From positions 1-64,000 of the forward strand of contig NZ_BMQT01000001.1 in NCBI RefSeq assembly GCF_014648255.1: 64,000 nt of DNA, in the 5' to 3' direction. A program made the position numbers and the translations under genes. The stretch comes from Nocardioides albus. GTDB taxonomy: Bacteria; Actinomycetota; Actinomycetes; Propionibacteriales; Nocardioidaceae. Under the pieces are notes generated by a model. The model was not told where the DNA came from and did no database searches. It saw nothing but the letters and a program-made list of their open reading frames with translations. Position 1 is the first letter of the stretch. Each line of letters opens with the position of its first letter. This document shows, in pieces, positions 16,688 through 27,320 of this stretch.

Positions 16688-18091
16688 TCAGCCATAGATC
16701 GTCTCGCCATCCGCCGTGTCCTTGCCGATCTTCCTGGCCAGGAAGAGGCCTTCCAGAGCCAGCTCCACCGCGCTGGCGAGCTGGCCGTCGTTCTTGGGGC
16801 CGCCGGTGGACTCGTAGACGCGGTCACCGATCTGGTCGTAGAGGTCGGACTCGCCCAGGACCGGCAGGCTCTCCAGGAAGGCGCGGGCGGTGACCTTGGT
16901 GCCGGTGGTGACCATCCGGCCGTCCTCGATGGCATCGATCAGCAGCGCGAAGTCGAGGCCACGGAAGTGCTTGCGTACGGTCTCGGCGATGGCTGTGCGC
17001 AGCAGGTGGGTGAGAATCTCTGCCTCGCGGCCCTCCTCGCCCGACTCGAACTCGATCTTGCCGGAGAGCACCTCGACGGCGGTCTCCAGGTCGACGAGGC
17101 GAGCGACGGCATCGGGCTCCCCTGCCACGGTGGCGCGGTGGAGCGCCGCGGCGGCGACGGTCTCCGCGCCTGCGATCGAGAAGCGCGCCGAGACCCCGGA
17201 ACGCTGGTCGACGGCGGAGGAGCCGCGCAGGTGGCGGGTGAAGACGGCGAGGATCTCGAGGAGATGGTCGGGTACGTCGGCGACCAGCGTGGCCTCCTGC
17301 CGGATGACGGCCATCTCCGCGGAGAGCTCGCGCGGGTAGTGGGTGCGGATCTCGGCGCCGAACCGGTCCTTCAGCGGCGTGATGATCCGGCCGCGGTTGG
17401 TGTAGTCCTCCGGGTTTGCAGAGGCCACCACGAGCAGGTCGAGCGGCAGCCGCAGCACGTAGCCGCGGATCTGGATATCGCGCTCCTCCATCACGTTGAG
17501 CATCGCGACCTGGATCCGCTCGGCGAGGTCGGGCAGCTCGTTGATCGCGACGATGCCGCGGTGAGAGCGCGGGATCAGGCCGAAGTGGATCGTCTCCGGG
17601 TCGCCCAGCGAGCGCCCTTCGGCGACCTTCATCGGGTCTACGTCGCCGATCAGGTCGGCGACCGACGTGTCGGGAGTGGCCAGCTTCTCCGAGTAGCGCT
17701 CGGAGCGGTGCTTCCACGCGATCGGCAGCGCGTCACCGGCCGTCGCCGCCAACCGCTGGGACCCGACGGTGACAGGCTCGTAGGGGTGCTCGCCGAGCTC
17801 GGAGCCCTCGATGACCGGGGTCCACTCGTCGAGAAGCCCCACCAACGTACGCAGCAGCCTGGTCTTTCCCTGGCCGCGCTCGCCCAGCAGGACGACGTCG
17901 TGCCCGGCGATCAGGGCACGCTCGAGCTGTGGGATGACGGTGTCCTCCAGCCCGTGCAGGCCGGGCCAGGGATCCTCTCCCGCTGCCAGCTTCGCCAGCA
18001 GGTTGTCGCGGATCTCCTCGCGGAGCGACTTGAACACATGGCCACTCGCGCGAAGCTGGCCGAGGGTGCTGATCGTGGGTGCGGCAGTCAC
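16688..18091 (-). CDS. MoxR-type AAA+ ATPase
   Basis: A 467-residue ATPase. Walker A is GERGQGKTRLL at residues 70-80, the Walker B-like strand is GIVAINELPDL at about residue 183 (Asn-Glu in place of the usual Asp-Glu), and the sensor region is VVASANPEDYTNRGRIITPLKDRFG. This last motif is typical of the magnesium-chelatase ChlI/MoxR clade, including a GRIITPL arginine-finger region. It starts with GTG at 18091, overlapping the SARP stop as GTGA, and precedes the VWA gene across repeat array B. The ATPase would drive remodelling of a client selected with the VWA partner; client unknown. Confidence 0.88.
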   Translation of the reverse strand: MTAAPTISTLGQLRASGHVFKSLREEIRDNLLAKLAAGEDPWPGLHGLEDTVIPQLERALIAGHDVVLLGERGQGKTRLLRTLVGLLDEWTPVIEGSELGEHPYEPVTVGSQRLAATAGDALPIAWKHRSERYSEKLATPDTSVADLIGDVDPMKVAEGRSLGDPETIHFGLIPRSHRGIVAINELPDLAERIQVAMLNVMEERDIQIRGYVLRLPLDLLVVASANPEDYTNRGRIITPLKDRFGAEIRTHYPRELSAEMAVIRQEATLVADVPDHLLEILAVFTRHLRGSSAVDQRSGVSARFSIAGAETVAAAALHRATVAGEPDAVARLVDLETAVEVLSGKIEFESGEEGREAEILTHLLRTAIAETVRKHFRGLDFALLIDAIEDGRMVTTGTKVTARAFLESLPVLGESDLYDQIGDRVYESTGGPKNDGQLASAVELALEGLFLARKIGKDTADGETIYG

Positions 18092-20943
18092 GGACGCAAC
18101 GCTACGCCGCCGCCCAACCCCTGGGCGGCCTCGGCGTCGGCGTCCCGATCCGCGGATGCGGAGGACCCGACGCTGGCGAGCAGCTCCTCGACCCGCTCCC
18201 GGGTCAGCGCGGTGCGGTCGAGCTCCCCCACCTCGTCCAGGATCGCGACGACCTCCTGGAGCGTGGCGCGCGCCTGGGCGATCCGGTCGGTCTCGCGCTC
18301 GATCATGGCGCGGCGTACGAGGGCGTTGGCCTCACCCCACCGGTTGCGCTCCTCGAGATGCTGGGTCAGCTCCAGGCGCAGCTCGGTCTCGGCGTCGGCA
18401 AAGCGCCGCAGACCGATCAGGGCGTCGATCAACGTCAGCCGCGGCGAGGACGAGTCGACCTCGACGCGATGCTGGCCGATCTCCTCCTCGATCAGCCGGA
18501 CGGCGTCCGCGTAGCGTTCCATCCGGACGTAGACCTCGGCCAGCCCGATCAGACTGCCGCGAGCACGATCCGCCATGCCCGCCGCATCCGCGACGGCATA
18601 GGCCTCCTCGAGAACGGCGACGGCCTCGTCGAGGGACCCGATCATGCTCAGCGCCTGGCCGCAGTTGGAGAGCGCCATCTCCAGCCCGGCCGCGGTGCCG
18701 GCCTCGCGGAACACCTCGGCTGCGGCCCGGAACTCCGAGATCGCCCGGGTCAGGTCGCCTGCCCGAGCGCGACTGATCCCGGCCTGGTTACGCAGGTAGG
18801 CCGCGTCGACAGGCTGACCCGCACGGAGAGCGGCGTCGAGACCGAGCTCCTGGAGAGGCACGGTCTCGGCGGGTGGGTGCCGCATCGAGAGGCTGAACAT
18901 CTTGTTGACCAGCTGGTAGGCGGGACACAGCAACCCGGCGCGCACCGCCAGTCGCACGGCACTCCTCATGGTCGGCCACTCCCGGTCGCCCCAGGCGCGG
19001 GCCTGTTGCGAGGTGGCGAAGCTCAGCGGCGTCACCCCGGCGACGACCGGGTCCAGGGTCATCAGCCGGAAGGATCGACCATCGACCTCGGAGGCGGCGA
19101 CCAGCGAGTGGGTGTACCAGCTCACCAGCCGCAGCAGCGCCTCGTCGGACTCCTCCGCGAAACCCAGCTCCAGGGCGTAGTCGCGGATCAGGTCGTGGAG
19201 CACGAAGCGGCCGGGTCGGTGCTCACGAACGAGGTTCGCGTCGACCAGCTTGTCGACCAGGCGCCGCGAGGTGGCGATGTCGACAGCGAAGAGCGCCGCC
19301 ATCGCGGGCATCCCGATCTCGTGCCCCGGTCGGAGGCCGAGAAGACGGAAGGCGCGTCGCGACTCCTCGTCGAGGGAGTCGTAGGACCAGGAGAAGACCG
19401 CACGCAGGTCAGAGATGGGATCGAGCGGCACCTCCAGCGCTGCCAACCGGCTGGTTTCCCCGTCGAGCTCGGCCAGCAGGTCGGTCAACGTGAGGTCGGG
19501 ATAGCGGCTGCAGCGTTCGGCCGCTACCGCCAGTGCCAAGGGCAGATGCCCGCACCGGTCCGCGAGCGCGCGTACGTCCGCCTCGTCCGCGGCCCGGTCG
19601 ACGAGCCGCTGCTCGAGGAAGGCCGCCGACTCCGCCGGGGTGAGGGTGTCGAGCGCGATCCGCCGGGCGCCCTCGCGGGTGGCCAGCCCGCGCAGCTGGC
19701 TCCGGCTGGTCACCAGCGCCAGCGAGTCGCTGCCCGGCAGCAGCGGCCGCACGTGAGCGGAGTCGCGAGCGTTGTCGAGCACCAGGAGCATCCGCCGGTC
19801 CGCGAGGGTCGTACGCAGCAGGGCCGAGGCCGCGTCCACCTCGGCCGGGACGGAGGCGACGTCGACGCCGAGCCCGATCAGCAGGGTCGTGAGCGCCTGG
19901 GCGTGCGAGAGCGGCTCGCCCGGCCCATAGCCACGCAGGTCGATGAAGAGCTGCCCGTCGGGGAAGTGCTCGGTCCGGCTCCGTGCCCAGTGCACCGCGA
20001 GGGCGGTCTTCCCCACGGCCCCGATGCCGTGCACCGCGACCACGCTCGGCCAGCCGGCGTCATGGGAGATCGTCACCGCGTCGAGCAGCCGGAGCTCAGC
20101 CTGGCGCCCCGAGAAGCCGGCGATGTCGGCCGGGAGCTGGCGCGGGACCAGGTCCTCCTCGGAGACCCGCTGCGCGGGCACCTTCGCGTGTCCCGCCACG
20201 ACCTCTGGGCCCGCCGAAGAGTCGCCGGACAGCAGCCGGACAAACGTCGAACGCAGCTCCGCACCGGGATCGGTGCCGAGCTCGTCGGCCAGCCGCGCCC
20301 GGACCTCCTCATAGGCCTCCAACGCCTCTGCCGTACGCCCCGCGGACTCCAGCGCGTCCAGGAGCACCACCCACAAGGACTCGCGCAGCGGATGGTCCGC
20401 CACCACCCGGCGCACGTCGGCGACCGCCTTCGCCGCACGGCCGGCGGCGATGTCGAGCTGCGCGCGTCGCTCCCGGGCCTCGAGGTAGCGGTCGACCAGC
20501 CATGGACGGGTGCGCTCAGCCAGCGACTCGGCCGCAGAGTCGTCGAACGGCTCGGCGCGCCACAGCTCGATCGCCTCCTCGAGCCGGACGTACGCCTCGG
20601 GCCCCTCGAGTCCATCGATCGAGTCGAGCAGGTCGATGAAGGTGAGCGCATCCACGCAGGCCCGCGGCAGGTCGAGGATGTAGCCGCCGGCGGCGCGGCG
20701 TACGACCTCTTTGCCGAGCACGCGACGCAGTCGCCCGATGTAGGTGTGCAGGCTGCCGCGCGGGTTGTCGGGGAGCTCCTCGCCCCAGATCCGGTCGGCG
20801 AGCAGGTCGGCGGAGACCGGGGTGCCGGCCTCGAGAGCCAACAGGGCCAGCAGCGTACGAGGCCGGCGTCCTGGGATCTCCACGGGTTCGCCTGCGCGCG
20901 TCACGATCATCGGGCCCAGCAGACAGATGCTCACATCCGTCAC
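18088..20943 (-). CDS. AfsR/SARP-family regulator (wHTH-BTAD-NB-ARC-TPR)
   Basis: A 951-residue regulator beginning at GTG 20943 (VTDVSICLLGPMIV). In order: OmpR-type winged helix with the SARP signature RTLLALLALEAGTPVSADLLADRIWGE (about residues 28-55), bacterial transcriptional activation domain (about 100-245), NB-ARC ATPase with Walker A VHGIGAVGKTALAVHWA (about 300-317) and RMLLVLDNARD, then a C-terminal TPR-like helical region. Proteins of this build activate secondary metabolism or stress operons in response to nucleotides. Upstream of 20943 the frame stays open to 21699, but that part is antisense to YchJ. It is the first gene of a coupled unit with the AAA ATPase and VWA genes, so those may be its output or its sensing partners. 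Confidence 0.88.
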   Translation of the reverse strand: MTDVSICLLGPMIVTRAGEPVEIPGRRPRTLLALLALEAGTPVSADLLADRIWGEELPDNPRGSLHTYIGRLRRVLGKEVVRRAAGGYILDLPRACVDALTFIDLLDSIDGLEGPEAYVRLEEAIELWRAEPFDDSAAESLAERTRPWLVDRYLEARERRAQLDIAAGRAAKAVADVRRVVADHPLRESLWVVLLDALESAGRTAEALEAYEEVRARLADELGTDPGAELRSTFVRLLSGDSSAGPEVVAGHAKVPAQRVSEEDLVPRQLPADIAGFSGRQAELRLLDAVTISHDAGWPSVVAVHGIGAVGKTALAVHWARSRTEHFPDGQLFIDLRGYGPGEPLSHAQALTTLLIGLGVDVASVPAEVDAASALLRTTLADRRMLLVLDNARDSAHVRPLLPGSDSLALVTSRSQLRGLATREGARRIALDTLTPAESAAFLEQRLVDRAADEADVRALADRCGHLPLALAVAAERCSRYPDLTLTDLLAELDGETSRLAALEVPLDPISDLRAVFSWSYDSLDEESRRAFRLLGLRPGHEIGMPAMAALFAVDIATSRRLVDKLVDANLVREHRPGRFVLHDLIRDYALELGFAEESDEALLRLVSWYTHSLVAASEVDGRSFRLMTLDPVVAGVTPLSFATSQQARAWGDREWPTMRSAVRLAVRAGLLCPAYQLVNKMFSLSMRHPPAETVPLQELGLDAALRAGQPVDAAYLRNQAGISRARAGDLTRAISEFRAAAEVFREAGTAAGLEMALSNCGQALSMIGSLDEAVAVLEEAYAVADAAGMADRARGSLIGLAEVYVRMERYADAVRLIEEEIGQHRVEVDSSSPRLTLIDALIGLRRFADAETELRLELTQHLEERNRWGEANALVRRAMIERETDRIAQARATLQEVVAILDEVGELDRTALTRERVEELLASVGSSASADRDADAEAAQGLGGGVALRP

Positions 20944-21056
20944 CGAAGCACCCCCGTCGTCCCGCGCCGTATGCGCCTGAGAGCCACCCCCTAACAATAG
21001 ACGGGGTGCTCGGGGCCTACGACGGAAATCCGCCCTTTCCGGTACACAATGGGCAC

Positions 21057-21482
21057 ATGTCTCCCTTCGGCCCCACAGCCACCGGATCACCCCTGACCGA
21101 GGAGTGCCCGTGCGGCAGCGGGAAGCGCTACCCGATGTGCTGCCACCGGCTGCACCGAGGCGCCGCGCGGGCCGACACGCCGGAGGAGCTGATGCGCAGC
21201 CGCTATGCGGCGTACGCCCTCGGGGACTGGGACTACATCTTCCGCACGTGGCACCCGGGGACCCGCCCCGACGATCTGGGCGTGGCCGCACCCGACCCGC
21301 GACTGACGTGGACAGGACTCGAGATCGAGGGCTCCGGGATCGATGACGACACCCACGGCTGGGTGGCCTTCCGGGCGTTCTACGAGGCTCCGTCGGGAGC
21401 CGGTGTGCTCGCCGAGCACAGCCGGTTCGAGGTGCGTGCCGGACGGTGGCTCTATGTCGACGGAGAGATAGCCGACGAATGA
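21057..21482 (+). CDS. YchJ-family (UPF0225) SEC-C protein
   Basis: A 141-residue protein starting at ATG 21057 (MSPFGPTATG). The N-terminal SEC-C zinc motif ECPCGSGKRYPMCCHRLH at about residues 17-34 is intact, followed by the conserved TPEELMRSRYAAYALGDWDYIFRTWHP block and an NTF2-like domain ending FEVRAGRWLYVDGEI. The family occurs singly in many bacteria; its function is unknown, with SEC-C suggesting zinc binding. It is divergent from the SARP gene with a 113-base gap, in which no clear promoter boxes were recognised. Confidence 0.9.
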   Translation: MSPFGPTATGSPLTEECPCGSGKRYPMCCHRLHRGAARADTPEELMRSRYAAYALGDWDYIFRTWHPGTRPDDLGVAAPDPRLTWTGLEIEGSGIDDDTHGWVAFRAFYEAPSGAGVLAEHSRFEVRAGRWLYVDGEIADE

Positions 21483-21580
21483 TCCGGACGCACGCATTCG
21501 CATGGGTTTGAGACAAGACAGTGGAGAAACTGTTGCCGATATGTGGACGCGAGCGGGTCCGGCACGACAGACTCTGACGA

Positions 21581-23203
21581 GTGACCACCGACGCGACCGA
21601 GGATCTGTCCGGTCTCGAACCATCGGCGCGCTCGCTCCTGGATGCAGTCATCGCGATGTCGAGCGAGCTCGACCTGAGCGCCATGCTGGAACGGATCACC
21701 CGGTCCGCCTGCGAGCTGACCGGTGCGAGCTATGGCGCGCTCGGCGTCCTCGACCTCGACGGCAACCTGCAGGACCTGATCACCTACGGCCACCAGCACG
21801 AGCCGACCCTGCAGGTCGTGGGCAAGAGCAACGGCCGCCGGGCCCGGCTCGACGCCGAACCCGAGTCCGAGGCAGACGCGAGCGACGCCTCCGAGGCCGA
21901 GGCGCTCCTGCTGGTGGCACCCCGCACAACCGACGGCGGCAGCCACGCGTTGCGCACGGGCGACGCCGGCAAGCGCAAGTTCCTCGAGGTGCCGCTGCGG
22001 ATCAAGGACCACGACTTCGGACATCTGCTCCTGACCGACAAGGCCGGCGGCGCCGACTTCACCAACCACGACGAGCAGCTGGTCGTCGCCCTGGCCCGCG
22101 CCGCAGGCGCCCAGATCGAACGAGTACGCGAGCTCGAGCTCAGCGAGCAGCGCCGCAAGTGGCTGGAGGCGAGCGCCGAGCTCAGCCGGGCCCTCACCCC
22201 GCCGCTGGAGCACACGGTGGCGCTGGAGCGGATGTGCGAGACCGCGCTGCCGCTGATGCGAGCGATCGGGGTCGGGGCCGGCACCCGTATCGAGCACGGC
22301 CTCGTCTCCGGAGTGGCGGCCGTGCCCGGCCAGGAGGAACAGGTCCGAGCGGTGACCGAGAAGGTCCCGTTCCTGATCGACCGGCGCATCGTCGAGCCGC
22401 TGGACCTCGAGGCCGACGGGCTCTACGTCGTGGTCGCCCCGGTGCGCTCCTCGCTCGCCGGCCGTGGTGCGCTGCTGGCGATCTACGACAAGGCCTCCGC
22501 CGCGCACGACCAACACGAGCGCGAGCTCTTCTTCGGTTTCGCCGGACAGGCCGCGCTCGCCCTGGACCGCCTCCGTGCGGTCGAGGACCGCGCCGACCTC
22601 GCGGTCATCACCGACCGCGACCGGATCGCCCGCGACCTGCACGACGTGGTCATCCAGCGCCTCTTCGCGATCGGGCTACAGCTCGAGACCCTGGGCCGCA
22701 ACCCGCACCGCGTCGAGGACCTGCCCAAGCGGCTCGCGGAGCAGGTCGATGCGTTGGACCAGACCATCAAGGACGTACGCGGCTCGATCTTCGACCTCAG
22801 CAACCACGACGCCACTTCGCTGCGTGCGCAGGTGCGCGAGGTGGTTCGGGAGTATGCCGGCGTCATGAAGTTCACCCCGGAGATCAAGATCACCGGGCCG
22901 GTCGACACCGCCGTACCCGACGCCGTCCGCAACCACCTGCTCCCGGTCCTGCGCGAGGCGGTCTCCAACCTCGCCCGGCACGCGCACGCCCACAGCGCCC
23001 AGATCGAGCTCACCCTCCAGGACGGCGAGATCAGGCTGGTCGTACGCGACGACGGCAGCGGCGTCCCCGAAGAGGCCGAGGAGAGCGGGCTGAAGAACGC
23101 CCGCGCTCGCGCGGTCCAGCTCGGTGGTCAGCTCGAGATCGGGCCGCACTCTCCCAGCGGCACCGAGCTCGTCTGGCAGGTGCCGATCACCGCTGGGGTC
23201 TGA
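21581..23203 (+). CDS. GAF-domain sensor histidine kinase (HisKA_3 type)
   Basis: A 540-residue cytoplasmic kinase starting at GTG 21581. It has two GAF-like domains (about residues 20-185 and 190-335), then a DHp helix with the phosphoacceptor H354 in DRDRIARDLHDVVIQRLFAIGLQLETL, and a C-terminal HATPase with REAVSNLARHAHAH (N box), DDGSG and GLKNARARAVQLGG. The architecture matches the DevS/DosS class, which senses oxygen, NO or redox through the first GAF, although a haem histidine cannot be verified by eye. It is convergent (15-base gap) with the NarL-type regulator gene at 23219, the likely partner. Confidence 0.88.
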   Translation: MTTDATEDLSGLEPSARSLLDAVIAMSSELDLSAMLERITRSACELTGASYGALGVLDLDGNLQDLITYGHQHEPTLQVVGKSNGRRARLDAEPESEADASDASEAEALLLVAPRTTDGGSHALRTGDAGKRKFLEVPLRIKDHDFGHLLLTDKAGGADFTNHDEQLVVALARAAGAQIERVRELELSEQRRKWLEASAELSRALTPPLEHTVALERMCETALPLMRAIGVGAGTRIEHGLVSGVAAVPGQEEQVRAVTEKVPFLIDRRIVEPLDLEADGLYVVVAPVRSSLAGRGALLAIYDKASAAHDQHERELFFGFAGQAALALDRLRAVEDRADLAVITDRDRIARDLHDVVIQRLFAIGLQLETLGRNPHRVEDLPKRLAEQVDALDQTIKDVRGSIFDLSNHDATSLRAQVREVVREYAGVMKFTPEIKITGPVDTAVPDAVRNHLLPVLREAVSNLARHAHAHSAQIELTLQDGEIRLVVRDDGSGVPEEAEESGLKNARARAVQLGGQLEIGPHSPSGTELVWQVPITAGV

Positions 23204-23218
23204 GCCGCTCTCGGAGCC

Positions 23219-23881
23219 TTACTGGCCCCGGCGCGGGTGGAGGAGCTCCTTGGCCATCAGCGCGGCCTGGGTGCGGCGCTGCACGCCGAGCTTGGCGAGG
23301 ATGCTGGAGACGTAGTTCTTGACCGTCTTCTCGGCCAGGAACATCCGGCCGGCGATCTCGCGGTTGGTCAGGCCCTCGCCGATGAGCGCGAGCAGACGCT
23401 TCTCCTGCGGCGTGAGCGCCTGCATCTGCGGCGACTCGCCATCCGGGTTGCGCATCTTCTCCATGACCTTCGCGGTCATCAGCGGGTCGAGCAGCGAGCC
23501 GCCACCGGAGACGGTGCGGATCGCCTCGACCAGGTCGTTGCCGCGGATGTCCTTGAGGACATACCCCTTCGCACCGGCCATGATCGCCGAGAAGAGCGCC
23601 TCGTCGTCGTCATAGGAGGTCAGGATGAGCGCGAGCATGTCGGGGTAGGCCGCTCGGACCTCACGGCAGACCTCGATCCCCGAGCCGTCGGGGAGGCGGG
23701 CGTCGAGCACGCACACGTCCGGCCGGAGGCGGTCGATGTCCTCACGCGCTTGCGCGGTGGTGCCGCCTTGGCCCACGACCGCGATGTCGTCATGGCTGTC
23801 GAGCAGCGTCGTCAGCCCCTGGCGCACCACCTCGTGGTCGTCGAGCAGGTAGACCCGGATCGTCCTCGTCTCGGTCAACAC
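23219..23881 (-). CDS. NarL/FixJ-family response regulator
   Basis: A 220-residue regulator. The receiver domain has the acidic pair in VYLLDDHEVVRQGL, phosphoacceptor D60 in VCVLDARLPDGSG, and the KGYVLKDIRG switch lysine. The C-terminal LuxR-type HTH is LTPQEKRLLALIGEGLTNREIAGRMFLAEKTVKNYVSSILAKLGVQ. This domain order and the KNYVSSIL recognition helix resemble DevR/DosR. The GTG at 23881 overlaps the cydDC stop by seven bases, so it is probably the last gene of the cydA-cydB-cydDC transcript. The kinase gene next door runs convergently, an unusual arrangement for this pair. Confidence 0.9.
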   Translation of the reverse strand: MLTETRTIRVYLLDDHEVVRQGLTTLLDSHDDIAVVGQGGTTAQAREDIDRLRPDVCVLDARLPDGSGIEVCREVRAAYPDMLALILTSYDDDEALFSAIMAGAKGYVLKDIRGNDLVEAIRTVSGGGSLLDPLMTAKVMEKMRNPDGESPQMQALTPQEKRLLALIGEGLTNREIAGRMFLAEKTVKNYVSSILAKLGVQRRTQAALMAKELLHPRRGQ

Positions 23882-26800
23882 CGTCTCACTTCCCCCATTC
23901 GTTGAAGGGAGACCACGGTATCGGTCAACCCCAGTCCGGTCGATGTGTGAGTGATCCACAGTACGGTTTTCGTGCCGCCATGCGGACCGACTCCCGATTC
24001 AACTGTCTGGCCAGTTGTCGATCCAGTCTCCCGTGCGAGCACCTCGCGCGCCAGCGACTCGGCGGTCGATGTGTCCAGATGGGCCAAAGGTTCGTCCAGA
24101 ACCAGGACCTTGTGCCCGGCCAGCAACGACCTCGCGACCGCCAGCCTGGCTCGTTCACCGCCCGAGACCTGGTCGGCGCCGTCGCCGAGCCTCGTCTGCA
24201 ACCCTGCAGGGAGGGCATCGAGCCAGTCGCCCAGGTGGGCGCGGCGGATCGCCTGCTCGACCTCGCCGTCGGTGGCCGCGGGCCGGGCCAGGCGGACGTT
24301 CTCCACGAGGTTGGAGGCGAACACGTGCGGATCGTCGTCGACCAGGCCGACGATCTTCCGTACGTCCTGGGGGTCGAGGTCGCGGGTCGCCAGGCCGCCG
24401 AGGGTGATCGTGCCGGTATCCGGGTCGAGGAAGCGCAGCAGCAGCGCGGCCAGCGTGCTCTTGCCGGAGCCGGAGGGGCCGACGATCCCGATCCTCGCGC
24501 CGGGCGCGGCGTGCAGGTCGGGGATTTCGACGCTCTGGCCGCTGCTCTGGCGGCTGCTCTGGCCGCTGCTCTGGGCGCCGGGGAAGGCGGTGACGCCGGT
24601 GACCGTGAGCGTGGTGTCCTCGGCCGGCGGCACCGGGTGTTCCGGGGCGACGACGGCCGGCCGGCGGCTGGTGAGGTCGTCCAGACGCGCCTGCGCGGCG
24701 CGGGTGCGAGCCCGGGCCGCACCCGCATCCGCGAGGGTCGCCGCCGGCTCGGCCAGAGCCAACGGAACCAGGGTGAGGAGAGCGAGCATCGGCCCGTCGG
24801 CGACGTCGGCGTACGCAGCGGTCGCGGCGACCGCCGCGCCGGCGGTGACCAGGACGAGCGCCTTGGCGACCGAGGCGGCGGCAGCCGCGGTTACCGTCGC
24901 CTTGGTGGCGGTGCGGGCCAGGGCGTCGAGGGTGTCCAGCACCGGCTCGCTCGCCTGCCACATCCGGCGTTCGGTCGCCGTCTGGGTGGCTTCGACCACC
25001 TGCTCGGAGACTCTCGCCCGCACCGTGACCGAGATCTGCTCGGCGCGTGCTGCTCCTGCGTACGCGATCCCGAAGGAGGCCCCCGCCGCCAGCATCGTGG
25101 CCGCGGTGAACGCGGCGGCGACCGGGTCGATGAGTGCGGTCGCCAGGACCGCGAGGACGGCCACGACGGCGTACTCCCGGACTGGCAACCGCACCCGCAG
25201 CTCCTCATCGAGGACCGCGTCGACGTCGTCGACGACGCTGGCCAGCACGTCTCCCCGACGCCCCGGCAGCGCACCGGGGACCAACGGCACCAGCGCCTCG
25301 TAGATCTCCACCCGCCGCCTGGCCAGCAGCCGCAGCGCGCTGTCGTGGGACCACAGCCGCTCCAGGTAGCGGAGCACCGGCCGCGCGATCCCGAACGTAC
25401 GCACCCCCACCATCGCTGCCACCAGCGTCAGGATCACCGGATGGTAGGAGGCCTTGATGATCAGCCACCCCGCCAGCGCCGTCAGCGCCACCCCCGACGC
25501 CCAGCTCAGCCCGCCGACCACCGCCGCCCCCCACAGCGCAAGCCTCCCCCGCGCCGAGGCGTCACTCCCGTCGGCCGAAGCGTCACGTACGTCGGCCGAA
25601 GCGTCAGTCCCGTCGGTCGAGTTGTCAGCAGATGCCGTCTCGACCGACCGCAGTGACGTCTCGGCCGACGCGAGTGACCTCTCGGCCGACGCGAGTGACG
25701 TCTCGGCAGAAAGGGTGATGACTTGGTCGGCGTTGTCGATCAGCGCTTGACGGTGGGCGACGAGGACGACGGCGCGGTCGCGGGCGAGGTCGGTGACGGT
25801 CTCGGCGATGATCCGCTCGGTGTCGGGGTCGAGGTGGGCGGTCGGCTCGTCGAGGAGGATCCAGGGACGATCGGAGAGTACGACGCGGGCCAGTGCCAAC
25901 CGGGCTCGCTCTCCCCCAGACAGCGAGCGGCCGTCCTCGGCCAGGTCGGCACCGAGGCCGCCGGGGAGATCGGCGATCCGGTCGGCGAGCGCGACCCGCT
26001 TGAGCACGCGCCACAGGTCGCTCTCGGTCGCATCCGGCGACCCCAGACGCAGGTTGTCGGCGATCGTGCCGCTCACGAACACCGGTCGCTGGGGCAGATA
26101 GGCGAACCGCCGCCGCCACTCCTCGCCCGCGGCCGGGGTCTGGCCGTCGAGCTCGACGGTGCCGGCGTACGTCTCGTTCAGGCCCGCGATCGTGGCGAGC
26201 AATGTCGACTTGCCGCAGCCGCTCGGCCCGACGATCGCGGTGATCCCTCGGTCCGGGACCTTCCCCGAGACCGGCATCAGCGCCGGCCGCTCCCTGCCGG
26301 GATAGGTCACTCCCACCCCATCGAGAGCCATGCCGAGGCGTCGCTCCCGTCGGCCGAGATGGCAATCGGTGACGTCTCGGCCGACGCCAGTGACGTCTCG
26401 GGAGAGGTCGGCGGTGGCCTCGAGGGTGGCGGTGCCTTCGGCGGCGGCGTGGAACTCGGCACCCATCCGACGAAGAGGCCAGTACGCCTCGGGGGCAAGC
26501 AGCAGGACCACGAGGGCGGTCTGCAGGTCGACCGAGCCGGCAGCGAGCCGTACCCCGATCGTGACCGCGACCAGGGCGACCGCGATGGTGGCCACGAGCT
26601 CGAGCACCGCTGAAGATGCGAAGGCGATCTTCAGGGTCTCGAGGGTGCGACGGCGATAGCTGTCGGTGATCGTGGCGATGACGCGCGATTGGGCCCGCGC
26701 TCGACCGAAGGCGACCAGGGTCGGCAGACCCTTCATCACGTCAAGGAAGTGCCCGGCCAGCGCCGCCATCGCCCGCCACTGGCTGGCCGCCTGGTCGCGC

Positions 26801-27320
26801 GTGGCCAGGCCGACCAGCACCCCGAAGATCGGGATCAGCGGCAGCGTGAGCCCCACGATGAGACCGCTGAGCGGGTCGGTCCAGACGATGACCGCGAGGA
26901 CCATGACGGGCAGCACGCAGGCGAGCACCAGTGCCGGCACGTAGCGCGTGAGGTACGGCTCGGCGGCCGAGACCCCACGCGTGGCCAGGGCCGACAACGA
27001 GCCTGAGCGCCCCGACTGCCCGCGCAGGATCGCGCCGACCACGCGGCGCCGCAGATCCGCGCCGACGACGCCGGCCGCCCGGGCGCCGGCCACGTCGGAG
27101 ACCACCCCGACGACCGCCCGGCCGACGAAGACGGCCACGACCGTCAGGGCCCAGCCACCCACCGACCCGGTGTCGCGGATCGCGGAGATGAGCAGTCCGG
27201 TGACGGCGTACGTCTGGGTGATCAGCAGCACCGCACCGAGCACCCCCGCCGCGACCACCACCGTCAGCGGCCCCCGGGCCACCGCCAGCTGAGCTCGCAG
27301 GCGCGGGTCGTTCGGTCGCA

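Noticed and set aside
18079..20994. 971-codon plus-strand open frame opposite the SARP gene
   Set aside because: Antisense shadow of a real gene with clear domains; composition is Arg/Gly/Leu-rich and typical of an antisense frame.
20944..21699. Long N-terminal extension of the SARP regulator
   Set aside because: This stretch is antisense to the YchJ gene, is Arg/Ser-rich and lacks family similarity; the GTG at 20943 begins directly with the SARP fold.
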